Of a stretch of 7,622 nucleotides of DNA, positions 1-5,942 are shown piece after piece. The DNA is from JBMNHG01 sp045627705 (GTDB taxonomy: Bacteria > Verrucomicrobiota > Kiritimatiellia > RFP12 > JBMNHG01). The DNA is taken from contig JAZQOE010000114.1 of the NCBI GenBank assembly GCA_045627705.1, positions 1 through 7,622 on the forward strand, given 5' to 3'. Every line of letters starts with the position of its first letter. The stretch's first letter is position 1. The notes under the pieces are model-generated. The model was given only the letters and a program-made list of their open reading frames with translations, was not told the origin of the DNA and made no database searches. The translations under genes were made by a program, and so were the position numbers.

Positions 1-68
1 CCATTGATGCGCTTGATCTGCGTGCCCGGCTTGCGGAAGCGGGCTATCTCCGGAGGTATCTGGCTCAT
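1..68 (-). CDS. N-terminus of a probable IS transposase (runs off the left edge)
   Basis: Reading leftward from an ATG at 68-66, 22 complete codons begin MSQIPPEIARFRKPGTQIKR and continue with Ile-Asn before the window ends. A good Shine-Dalgarno sequence (AGGAAGG, 85-79) lies 10 nt upstream, and a near-consensus promoter sits further upstream (136-108), so this is a real gene start. The pattern 'IP-E..R.RKPGTQIK.ING' resembles, from memory, the N-terminus of IS4/IS1634-type DDE transposases, which usually continue with a Tyr-rich 'NG-YYVYE' stretch; that part is outside the window. The catalytic domain cannot be seen, so family and integrity are unknown. It is the same strand as the neighbouring oxidoreductase but is separated from it by a terminator. 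Alternative: an unrelated small protein with a basic N-terminus. Confidence 0.5.
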   Translation of the reverse strand, partial: MSQIPPEIARFRKPGTQIKRIN

Positions 69-89
69 GCTTGTCGTTCCTTCCTATTG

Positions 90-104
90 TGGACTAATAG
101 TCCA
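90..104. repeat. Palindrome over the transposase transcription start
   Basis: TGGACTAATAGTCCA is a 15-nt perfect palindrome with 7-bp arms around a single central A (position 97). It begins 4 nt downstream of the -10 hexamer (108-113, minus strand), so it covers the expected start point near 101. It could be an operator, for example for a transposase controlling itself, or a weak hairpin at the 5' end of the mRNA (GGACU-AUU-AGUCC). Which of these applies is inference. Confidence 0.6.
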
Positions 105-107
105 TAT

Positions 108-136
108 ATTATACGAAACGCCGCCGGCGATTGCAA
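108..136 (-). promoter_or_regulatory. Sigma-70-type promoter of the left-edge transposase-like gene
   Basis: On the minus strand, TTGCAA (136-131) is followed after exactly 17 nt by TATAAT (113-108), a perfect -10 hexamer. The predicted start near 101 gives a leader of about 34 nt to the ATG at 68, with the Shine-Dalgarno sequence at 85-79. This is one of the strongest promoter matches in the window. Confidence 0.75.
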
Positions 137-286
137 GTGGATCAAGAGCGAAAGACCCCAATGTAATCGGGGCCAGGTGTCAAACTGTCACAATGTGCCG
201 CGTAAACCTATGGCCAATCAGCGAAGAGATACGGATTCAAGAAGTTGAGTGACACGATAGCATGACAATAGAGTATCATCAACAAC
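137..286. other. Non-coding stretch, probable outer edge of the insertion element
   Basis: I see no credible gene here; an 82-codon plus-strand frame at 4-252 has no family resemblance and overlaps the minus-strand promoter. The stretch holds an imperfect hairpin (CCCC 156-159 with GGGG 169-172, around AATGTAATC) and a segment with direct TGTCA repeats (GTGTCAAACTGTCAC, about 177-191). If the left-edge gene belongs to an IS, the element's terminal inverted repeat should fall in this interval, perhaps near 173-200. It cannot be placed because the other end of the element is outside the window. Confidence 0.3.
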
Positions 287-341
287 AAAAAACGGCGTTT
301 TTCCTAGGGATTTCGACCCTTTCGGAAAAACGCCGTTTTTT
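287..341 (-). terminator. Intrinsic terminator of the oxidoreductase gene, usable in both directions
   Basis: An 18-bp perfect stem pairs 287-304 with 324-341: A6-CGGCG-T5-CC against GG-A5-CGCCG-T6. The 19-nt loop contains a smaller hairpin (AGGG 306-309 with CCCT 317-320). On the minus strand it starts 6 nt after the oxidoreductase stop codon, and the transcript ends in a U-run. The plus strand also ends in T7 (336-342), so it could stop transcription both ways. It separates the oxidoreductase from the transposase-like gene. Confidence 0.92.
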
Positions 342-347
342 TGTCCA

Positions 348-1652
348 CTACACTTCGACGCCTTGGGCGGCGAGCGAAGCGTGGACTTTCGCGATATCGA
401 CTTCGCGCAGCGGGACACCGGCGCGAATAGCCTCGACAGCAGCCGTGGCCGCGCCCTGGCCAATGTTCACGCATATCGGCATCACGCGATAGTTCGAATG
501 AGCCTTGTGGGTGCCCGAAATGTCGCGGCCGGCAAGCAGGAGCCCTTCAAGTCCCTTTGGAATCAGCGCGCGGTATGGAATGGTATATCCGCCATTCGAA
601 CGGAACTTGTCCTGCGCGCCATTCTTGTCCAGCCCTGAGCCCTCGACATTGTGGATGTCGAAATTGAAATTGCAGCGCGTCGCGATCCAATCGTCGAAGA
701 CACGCGCTTCGACGATATCTTCGGCGGTGACAGTGTACTCGCCGACAAAATGGCGCGTCTCGCGAACACCCATGAGCGATGCCGTGCTGATGAGATGGCA
801 GCGCGAATAGCCTGGGACATGGGCGCGAAGGAAATCGACAATCTCGTTTATCTGGTGACGGCATATACGCTCCGCCTTCGTCAGGTCCTCCGATTTCGTG
901 CCGTCGATACCCGTCAGGTTCGTCATGTTCACCGTGACAACGCCAGGCAGAGTCGAAGGATAGAGCAGGACATGCCCCGCCGGATGCTTCAGGTACTTGC
1001 GCCCAAGATCCTGGATGCGCCCTTCGGGGACTTCGAAATTCGTCTCGAACGAACCAGGGAAGACGGCATTGGGATAATCGACGCCAGCGACCTTGAACAT
1101 GATCGTGACTGGCTGCATTCCATTGTCGTCCTCGCGGCCGAGTACAAACTTCGCGCCGGCACGCGCCGCGACATCGCCATCGCCAGTCGCGTCGATCACC
1201 ACTTTGGCGCGCCAGGCACGGCGGCCATTCTTGCTCTCGGTTATGATTCCGCCGACCTTGTTTTCGCCGTCCATCAGCGGACCGACGATAAAGTTGTAGA
1301 GCTTCACATCGACATGAGCCTTTTCCAGCATGTCGAGGAAGACGAGCTTCAGCTTGTCTGGATTGATGAGATGCCGCGCAGAACAATGTTCCTCTGGACC
1401 CGGCACCGACTCAAGTTCCAGCATTTCTTCGTAGAGCGGGCCGCGCGTACTGCCAGTCCAGTGGCTCATGAGGCCGGAAGTCGCGATACCGCCGACAGCA
1501 TGTGCCTGGTCAACGAGCAGGACCTTCGCCCCGAGGCGGCCCGCAGTGACAGCGGCCGCGGTGCCGGCTGGCCCGGCGCCGGCGACGATGATGTCGTATG
1601 AACCTTCGATGGGTGTCGATAAGGTTTCGGTGATGAAATGACGGCATTGCAT
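348..1652 (-). CDS. FAD-dependent oxidoreductase (FAD_oxidored, PF12831-type)
   Basis: A 434-residue protein. Residues 19-49 form a dinucleotide-binding Rossmann fold, with GAGPAG at 25-30 and the acidic strand end VLLVD at 45-49. A second nucleotide-binding signature, ATGDGD, is at 155-160, followed by MGVRETR (294-300) and the C-terminal FAD segment LLLAGRDISGTHKAHSNYR (371-389) with GQGAATAA (398-405). This order is typical of the PF12831 family, which is common in PVC bacteria; substrates are mostly unknown. No signal peptide is evident. The ATG at 1652 is preferred because AAAGGA lies about 12 nt upstream and the protein then starts shortly before the Rossmann fold; an in-frame TTG at 1682 would add ten unconserved residues. 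It is the last gene of the minus-strand group but lies 152 nt from the phosphatase gene, with no clear promoter of its own visible. Redox function is well supported; the reaction is not known. Confidence 0.9.
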   Translation of the reverse strand: MQCRHFITETLSTPIEGSYDIIVAGAGPAGTAAAVTAGRLGAKVLLVDQAHAVGGIATSGLMSHWTGSTRGPLYEEMLELESVPGPEEHCSARHLINPDKLKLVFLDMLEKAHVDVKLYNFIVGPLMDGENKVGGIITESKNGRRAWRAKVVIDATGDGDVAARAGAKFVLGREDDNGMQPVTIMFKVAGVDYPNAVFPGSFETNFEVPEGRIQDLGRKYLKHPAGHVLLYPSTLPGVVTVNMTNLTGIDGTKSEDLTKAERICRHQINEIVDFLRAHVPGYSRCHLISTASLMGVRETRHFVGEYTVTAEDIVEARVFDDWIATRCNFNFDIHNVEGSGLDKNGAQDKFRSNGGYTIPYRALIPKGLEGLLLAGRDISGTHKAHSNYRVMPICVNIGQGAATAAVEAIRAGVPLREVDIAKVHASLAAQGVEV

Positions 1653-1690
1653 TTTCAGAAGATTTCCTTTACACGATACCAATTCTTTTC

Positions 1691-1767
1691 GGGCCTATGG
1701 CCCAGTTGGCCAGAGCCTGAGACTCACAATTCCAAAGGTGCCGGTTCAAGTCCAGCTGGGTACACCA
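1691..1767 (+). tRNA. Degenerate tRNA-like sequence, Val (CAC) anticodon, possibly a pseudogene
   Basis: A 77-nt stretch has the full canonical tRNA layout: 7-nt acceptor arm (GGGCCTA/TGGGTAC), TG at 8-9, D arm with AGTTGGCCA loop, anticodon arm with loop CTCACAA (anticodon CAC), 5-nt variable loop, T arm with loop TTCAAGT, discriminator A and an encoded CCA. Each of the four stems contains exactly one mismatch: G2-A71, C12-A23, A29-C41 and C51-A63; there are also G-U pairs at 3-70, 6-67 and 30-40. A working bacterial tRNA would rarely carry four, so decay is likely. It lies antisense to the flanking minus-strand genes, in the gap between phosphatase and oxidoreductase. Upstream is TTGCAT (1647-1652) with, 17 nt on, the poor -10 TACACG, placed over the oxidoreductase start codon. 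It could be a dying tRNA gene, an old integration-site copy, or an unconventional tRNA-like RNA. Confidence 0.65.
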
Positions 1768-1772
1768 TTTCC

Positions 1773-1801
1773 CGCCGGCCATGACATGCGGCATGGCGGC
1801 G
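1773..1801 (-). repeat. Stem-loop just after the phosphatase gene
   Basis: GCCATG (1778-1783) pairs perfectly with CATGGC (1792-1797) around an 8-nt loop. The stem extends by CGCC (1773-1776) with GGCG (1798-1801), leaving one bulged G at 1777: ten base pairs, mostly G-C. On the minus strand it starts 3 nt after the phosphatase stop codon. There is no U-run, so it is not a standard intrinsic terminator. A 3'-end protecting hairpin, a processing site or a pause site is more likely. It separates the four-gene cluster from the oxidoreductase. Confidence 0.55.
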
Positions 1802-1804
1802 ATG

Positions 1805-2407
1805 TCAGTTCCCGATGGCTGAAACAATCTCCTTCCAGGAACAACACCGCATGACTCCCCGCGATGACCATCCACGGTTCCACGGACGGTCGAACACGAT
1901 TGTCCGGCAGTCCTTGCGCCGCGCAAGGATATCCAACATCGCTGGCGCATCGTCGATCGCGACATCGAAATGCTCGCGGTTGAATTCCCCGAGCGTCCAT
2001 GCGCGCGCGCCGGGCGGCACGCCGCTGGCAGAAGGTTCGCGCCCGTACTTATCGACATGATGCAACGGCAGATTGCCGAGTCCGCGCTTCCACAGCCATT
2101 CGCGCGAGACCGCGTTCGTGTGCGGAGGCCGCCCCGTGACGATCACTATGTCGTGTCCGTGCGCCGATAGTTCCTTCAGCGAAGAGACCATTCCGTTCGT
2201 CGCGCGAAGCGCCGCGATTATCTCGTCGCAATGCGCGCGCGCCATGAGCGCCTTGTATTCCTTTTCGTTCAAGTCGAACGCGAGATGGAGGTCGAAGGCC
2301 GCAATCCGCCGATACGGCACATCGCGGCCATACATCTCGCGAGCCAATTCCGAAAGGCGGCGCGCCGTCTCGCAGAGGACATCGTCAAAGTCGAGGTAAA
2401 TTCTCAT
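1805..2407 (-). CDS. HAD-superfamily phosphatase, 5'-nucleotidase (NT5C)-like
   Basis: A 200-residue protein with the HAD phosphatase signature at its very start: motif I DFDDVL at 6-11 (nucleophile D6, second Asp D8), motif II IVTGRPP at 89-95 (T91), K120 as a plausible motif III lysine, and motif IV IDDAP at 151-155. Residues 172-178 (FDRPWNR) fit the 5'(3')-deoxyribonucleotidase-type group (PF06941). The likely reaction is hydrolysis of a small phosphate ester, perhaps a nucleotide; the substrate cannot be read from the sequence. It is cytoplasmic, with no signal peptide. The ATG follows the CBM9-like stop codon by 8 nt, and the junction is AT-rich (TTAATTAA) with no Shine-Dalgarno sequence, so its translation may depend on the upstream gene. 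Its place at the end of a glycosidase cluster could mean phosphosugar clearance, but that is speculation. Confidence 0.85.
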   Translation of the reverse strand: MRIYLDFDDVLCETARRLSELAREMYGRDVPYRRIAAFDLHLAFDLNEKEYKALMARAHCDEIIAALRATNGMVSSLKELSAHGHDIVIVTGRPPHTNAVSREWLWKRGLGNLPLHHVDKYGREPSASGVPPGARAWTLGEFNREHFDVAIDDAPAMLDILARRKDCRTIVFDRPWNRGWSSRGVMRCCSWKEIVSAIGN

Positions 2408-2415
2408 TAATTAAA

Positions 2416-3066
2416 TTACACGAAATGGAAGGCGCCGAAATTCCGGAAGTCGTGGAAGTTTGCGCTGGTATCGGGATTCCACGCCCAATGCGAGGCCTCG
2501 CCATCGTCGTAGTCGATGCGATAGACATTCGCGCGCCATGTGGCGCCGGAAACAGCGCGTTCGTTGCCGAGTCCCTGGAATAGCGCGAAGGGGATGAAGA
2601 ATTCCCCGCTCCACCCTTCGACCGCGGCGCCACTGGCCTTCGGTCCTCCACGGACTGCGGTCGCATGGCGCGTGGCGCGCGGACCGTCGCCGTGCCAGGG
2701 AAGCCAGCCGTGGAAGCGGCCCTTGTGGTTCGGAACGATGATTGGAAGCTCGTAGTTGAGCGGCGAAAGTTCGTACTCGAAATAGATCGGCTGCGCTTCG
2801 TCGGTCCACAGGAACACTTCGACGACATCCTCGGTGAAGATGTTCTGGTTGTCCGCCTCGATCGTACAGGTCAGTTTGCGGTCAGGGCAATCGACGAGGA
2901 AGTAGATGCCGGTGTCGGAGTAGAGCGTCTTGAAACGCGCGGTGTAGGTTGCGTGGCCTTGTCCGACGCGCGTAAGATCGCGCCATTCGGCCTTCGCCCA
3001 TGCGGGATTGGCGCCATCGCCTGTCACTTCGAAATCGGCGACATGCGTGACATTGATTTCATTCAT
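2416..3066 (-). CDS. Carbohydrate-binding family 9-like (CBM9-like) protein
   Basis: The 216-residue protein is essentially one CBM9-like beta-sandwich domain. Visible landmarks in order are NPAWAKAEW (20-28), TLYSDTGIYFLV (47-58), the acidic strand IFTEDVVEVFLW (76-87), YFEYELSPLN (95-104), WSGEFFIPF (152-160) and WRANVYRID (177-185). These match the 'ED-EVFL', 'Y-E-E-SP' and 'W--E--IPF' pattern of stand-alone CBM9-like proteins. The expected role is binding carbohydrate ends or a related ligand; no catalytic motif is seen. No signal peptide is evident, which is unusual for a carbohydrate-binding protein and suggests that it works inside the cell or with the neighbouring enzyme. Its ATG overlaps the GH36 stop codon by 4 nt (ATGA), a classic translational-coupling junction, so the two proteins are probably made in similar amounts. 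Confidence 0.87.
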   Translation of the reverse strand: MNEINVTHVADFEVTGDGANPAWAKAEWRDLTRVGQGHATYTARFKTLYSDTGIYFLVDCPDRKLTCTIEADNQNIFTEDVVEVFLWTDEAQPIYFEYELSPLNYELPIIVPNHKGRFHGWLPWHGDGPRATRHATAVRGGPKASGAAVEGWSGEFFIPFALFQGLGNERAVSGATWRANVYRIDYDDGEASHWAWNPDTSANFHDFRNFGAFHFV

Positions 3067-5102
3067 TGATGTTTCTCCGTGTAGTAGAAGAGTTGCGAGC
3101 CCGGTGTGGACTCGATGTCGAATCGGATTCCCCCATCCATCAACTCGCGGCCGGTGGCGGTGGATTTGGCTCCGCTGTCCGCGTCCTCGATCTCGTACGA
3201 CTTGTCAGGATCGAGCGCGCGCAATTTGAACTTCGCGGCAAGGAATGGCGACAGCCTGCGGTGGAATCCCATCGCGATGCCGGCGCCGAGATCGGGACGG
3301 TGGAACTGGTATGCGGCCCACTCCTCTTCCGACGCGGTGTCATGCGTGAGCGGATAGTAGTCGCCGTAGTAGAAGGGAGCGGCGCGGCGGAACTCCGCGA
3401 TGCGGGCGCGCCACCAGTCCCACGGGTAGTTGTCTTGAATCGGCATCGCCGCATACGAGAACGACGAGAACTGGATGGCCGGGCCCATGCTGCAGCGGAA
3501 GTTGTAGGTGTCGTTCATGCGGCGCGCGTAACCAAGCACGCCAGTGCCGCTAAGCGGCGCCCACATCGACAGACCCATCAGATGAGTCTGTCCAGGCGTT
3601 GGCTCGTTGACCCAGCCGCACTGCCAGTCGCTGCGCCAAAGTGGAATCGAACGCGAAATCGTCTCGAGGTCGATTCGGCGTCCGCCGCTTGCGCAGTTGT
3701 CGATGGTGAGATTCGGATGGCGTTCGAGAAGCGCGTCCCAGAAGCGGTACAGGCCTTCGACATGACGGATTTCCGTGATGCCCTGGCGATCAGGCGCATC
3801 GTTCGCGCGCCAGAACCCGAGTGGATCCATGTTGAAGTCCTGACGGTAGAAGGATACGCCCTGCTCCGTTATGAACTTGCCCATGTAGTCGATGAGCCAG
3901 TCGCACGCGGCGGGATCGCCGAGGTTGAGAAGGAGCGTCGAACCATCGGCTGACTTGTCACCAAGGAACCAGTCGGGATGCTCCTTCGAAAGCGGCGTGC
4001 CGTTTATCGCGCGTTCCGGTTCGAACCACACGAGGAAGTCCATTCCGGCGGCCTTCGCGGCGTCGGCGACAGGACGCAATCCATCCGGATGCGCGGCGGG
4101 ATTGATCGACCAGTTGCCGACGTGACGCGCCCAATCGCCAGTGAATTCATCCGGCGAAATACTGTCGGGAGGGCCATACCATCCCGCATCGACCCACGTA
4201 AAGTCGTAGTCGAGGCGCTCGCGCTTGTACAATTCGATTCGCTCAAGCATTTGGTCGGTTGTCATGCCGCCCCAGAAGAACGAGCAAATCGGACCGCGCA
4301 GGAGTTCGCCGTTCGGACGCGGCGAATGGTGCGCCAGCACAAAGCGGCGCTGCATGTTGTGTCCGTCCTGAGCATCGCCCTGCCAGAAGAGGAGCGCGAT
4401 GCGGGGCGTGCGTATTTCCTCGCCCGGATGGAGCATGAGGTGCGTCGCCTGCTGGCCGGCGGACACGCGGACTGAAGAACCATCGGGCGCGCGCCGGAAT
4501 GCAGCCTCCCACTGTCCGGTCCAGCCGATGCTGAGGATTAGGCCCGCATCGGCGCCGATCAGATTGAAGAACGGCGCGACAGAATTGCAAGAGCGTCCTC
4601 CGCCAGCTTCGAAGTTGCGCGTTGCGCCGTTGTCGAGCGGGGTGTCTTCAACGAGGAAGTCCGTGCGCGAGCACCATGATCCGCGCGAGGTGCGCAAAGT
4701 GGGCGTTTGAGGCGTCTGCCAATCGATGTCGAGCGGCTTGATGCCTTCGATGATCGGCGTATCGGCATCGCCCGTGTTACGGAAGCGCAACAGCCATTCG
4801 ACAGCGGGGAAATGCTCGAACGTGGAAAGTGTGAGTTCGCACTCCAGTCCTGACTGCGGATCGCGCCAGACGGCGACGGTATCATTGCGTCCGCGATCGC
4901 CATGCGTCGCTTCGCCGCGGCGCATTTCCCAGTCTCCCATGATGTCGGGGCTGGGCTTGCCATCATAGACGAAGCTGAAAGGCGGAAGCTTTTCGGGGAA
5001 GGACAAGGCGGCTTCCGCCCATTCAGATGCCAGGCGATTTCCCTCCAACATTTCAACGGGAGGGAAAATCGCCTGGTCAACAGGGTAAGGTGTAATTGTC
5101 AT
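3063..5102 (-). CDS. Glycoside hydrolase family 36, probable alpha-galactosidase
   Basis: A 679-residue enzyme. Residues 1 to about 260 form the N-terminal beta-sandwich, about 270-580 the TIM barrel and the remainder a C-terminal beta domain, matching normal GH36 length. Barrel motifs are WVDAGWYG (303-310), WFEPERA (359-365), YRQDFN (419-424; D422 as nucleophile), CASGGRRID (470-478) and WRSD (489-492; D492 as acid/base). The known family reaction is retaining hydrolysis of terminal alpha-galactosides such as melibiose and raffinose. The nucleophile motif differs from the usual K-W-D-x-N, and SDWQ replaces SDxT after the acid/base, so specificity may be shifted (for example alpha-N-acetylgalactosaminide). 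There is no signal peptide, which points to intracellular use. It starts 7 nt after the esterase stop; GGAAG inside the esterase's 3' end supplies the ribosome binding site. Confidence 0.93.
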   Translation of the reverse strand: MTITPYPVDQAIFPPVEMLEGNRLASEWAEAALSFPEKLPPFSFVYDGKPSPDIMGDWEMRRGEATHGDRGRNDTVAVWRDPQSGLECELTLSTFEHFPAVEWLLRFRNTGDADTPIIEGIKPLDIDWQTPQTPTLRTSRGSWCSRTDFLVEDTPLDNGATRNFEAGGGRSCNSVAPFFNLIGADAGLILSIGWTGQWEAAFRRAPDGSSVRVSAGQQATHLMLHPGEEIRTPRIALLFWQGDAQDGHNMQRRFVLAHHSPRPNGELLRGPICSFFWGGMTTDQMLERIELYKRERLDYDFTWVDAGWYGPPDSISPDEFTGDWARHVGNWSINPAAHPDGLRPVADAAKAAGMDFLVWFEPERAINGTPLSKEHPDWFLGDKSADGSTLLLNLGDPAACDWLIDYMGKFITEQGVSFYRQDFNMDPLGFWRANDAPDRQGITEIRHVEGLYRFWDALLERHPNLTIDNCASGGRRIDLETISRSIPLWRSDWQCGWVNEPTPGQTHLMGLSMWAPLSGTGVLGYARRMNDTYNFRCSMGPAIQFSSFSYAAMPIQDNYPWDWWRARIAEFRRAAPFYYGDYYPLTHDTASEEEWAAYQFHRPDLGAGIAMGFHRRLSPFLAAKFKLRALDPDKSYEIEDADSGAKSTATGRELMDGGIRFDIESTPGSQLFYYTEKHQ

Positions 5103-5109
5103 TTACAAC

Positions 5110-5841
5110 TCACTTCCGATTGGAGAACAGCCAGTTCCAGACTTCTTTTTCGGAGTAGGCTGCGGTCCAAATGTCATGGCCCGCGCCAGGGGTTTCGCGA
5201 TACTGGACCTTGGTACCACCGGCCGCCTTGATCGCGGCGACCATGTCGCGCGAACGGCAGACGGGGACTGCATCGTCCTTTTCGCCGTGGAAGACCCAGA
5301 GCGGGATATCGACGAGACGCGGCGCAAGCGCGAGGTCGCCGCCGCCGCAAAGCGGCATGGCAGCCGCGAAATCGGCGCCGCGGCGCTGGAGGATGTCCCA
5401 TGTCGCGTAGCCGCCCATCGAAATACCAGTGACATAGACGCGGTCGGGATCGACCTTGCCGGAGGCCATTTCCTTGTCGAGCAGCTCGAACACAGCCTTC
5501 ATCGGACGCGAAGGTTCAGCCGGCATCGTGTGGCTGGGATTTCCCCAGTTCACTTCGACCCACTGTCCTGGCGCGGCGGGGCACTGTGGCGCGATGACAA
5601 TCGCGGGCGTGTTGGTCGTGCGGAGGTAGGTGACGAGGGCCGGGACGCCGTGGACAAGCTGCGCGTGGTTGTCGTCGCCGCGTTCACCAGCGCCGTGCAT
5701 GAAGAGAACCAGCGGAACCTTTGTGCCTGGCTGTACAACAGGCGAATACCTGCGGTAGTTGAGACGGAAGCCGTCGGAAGCCACATGAACTTCGGGAGTC
5801 GTAAACACTGCTGCCTCGTCGATCGATAGCACTTTCATCAT
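5110..5841 (-). CDS. Alpha/beta-hydrolase, probable esterase (first gene of the cluster)
   Basis: A 243-residue single-domain hydrolase. The oxyanion region LVLFMHGAGERGDDN (44-58) is typical of phospholipase/carboxylesterase and feruloyl-esterase-like proteins. The nucleophile elbow is GISMGG (139-144, S141), the acid lies in HGEKDDAVP (185-193, D189) and the histidine in GAGHDIW (219-225, H222), so the triad is complete. Such enzymes are often annotated as prolyl-oligopeptidase-family peptidases, but the protein lacks a propeller domain and is probably an ester hydrolase. Next to a galactosidase, removal of acetyl or aromatic acyl groups from sugars is a sensible guess. No signal peptide is seen. 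AAAGGAG lies 11 nt before the first of two adjacent ATG codons (5841 and 5838), which favours the first. A promoter at 5943-5972 makes it the lead gene. Confidence 0.88.
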   Translation of the reverse strand: MMKVLSIDEAAVFTTPEVHVASDGFRLNYRRYSPVVQPGTKVPLVLFMHGAGERGDDNHAQLVHGVPALVTYLRTTNTPAIVIAPQCPAAPGQWVEVNWGNPSHTMPAEPSRPMKAVFELLDKEMASGKVDPDRVYVTGISMGGYATWDILQRRGADFAAAMPLCGGGDLALAPRLVDIPLWVFHGEKDDAVPVCRSRDMVAAIKAAGGTKVQYRETPGAGHDIWTAAYSEKEVWNWLFSNRK

Positions 5842-5902
5842 GATGTCTGATACTCCTTTCGGGTTGGTTTGAGAAATGGCATGAAAAAATTGATTCCGCA
5901 GA

Positions 5903-5918
5903 ATTGCACCGAAGCAAT
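5903..5918 (-). repeat. Small hairpin in the leader of the galactoside cluster
   Basis: On the transcribed strand ATTGC-TTCGGT-GCAAT forms a 5-bp stem with a UUCG-like loop, about 18-33 nt into the predicted leader and roughly 60 nt before the esterase start. It is too weak for a terminator and has no U-run. It may be chance or a minor mRNA-stability element. Confidence 0.3.
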
Positions 5919-5920
5919 AG

Positions 5921-5936
5921 CGTAACCATCTTTACG
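5921..5936. promoter_or_regulatory. Possible operator at the cluster transcription start
   Basis: CGTAA (5921-5925) and TTACG (5932-5936) are perfect inverted 5-mers separated by 6 nt, a 16-nt dyad of the size bound by dimeric regulators such as LacI or GntR types. It begins at the predicted start point (about 5936) of the promoter at 5943-5972, where a bound repressor would block transcription. No regulator gene is in the window. Confidence 0.35.
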
Positions 5937-5942
5937 GGGCAG

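Noticed and set aside
4..252. 82-codon plus-strand frame at the left edge
   Set aside because: It opposes a minus-strand gene start with promoter and ribosome binding site, and shows no domain.
547..1386. 279-codon minus-strand frame inside the oxidoreductase gene
   Set aside because: Out-of-frame shadow of the real gene, rich in Arg/His/Cys and without motifs.
651..1601. 316-codon plus-strand open frame opposite the oxidoreductase
   Set aside because: Its composition (Arg/Asp/Val-rich, no motif) is what the complement of a GC-rich gene gives, and the minus-strand gene has clear FAD motifs throughout.
1653..1682. Extended TTG start for the oxidoreductase
   Set aside because: The TTG at 1682 adds ten residues without family resemblance, and the ATG at 1652 has the AAAGGA site upstream.
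1668..1772. A dedicated minus-strand promoter for the oxidoreductase
   Set aside because: I tried several hexamer pairs (for example TTGAAC with 17 nt to TGAGTC); none has an acceptable -10, so none is reported.
3066..3953. 295-codon plus-strand open frame opposite GH36
   Set aside because: No recognisable domain; it lies fully within the GH36 gene, whose catalytic residues are in the opposite frame.
5176..5829. 217-codon plus-strand open frame opposite the esterase
   Set aside because: Antisense shadow; the esterase has a complete catalytic triad on the minus strand.
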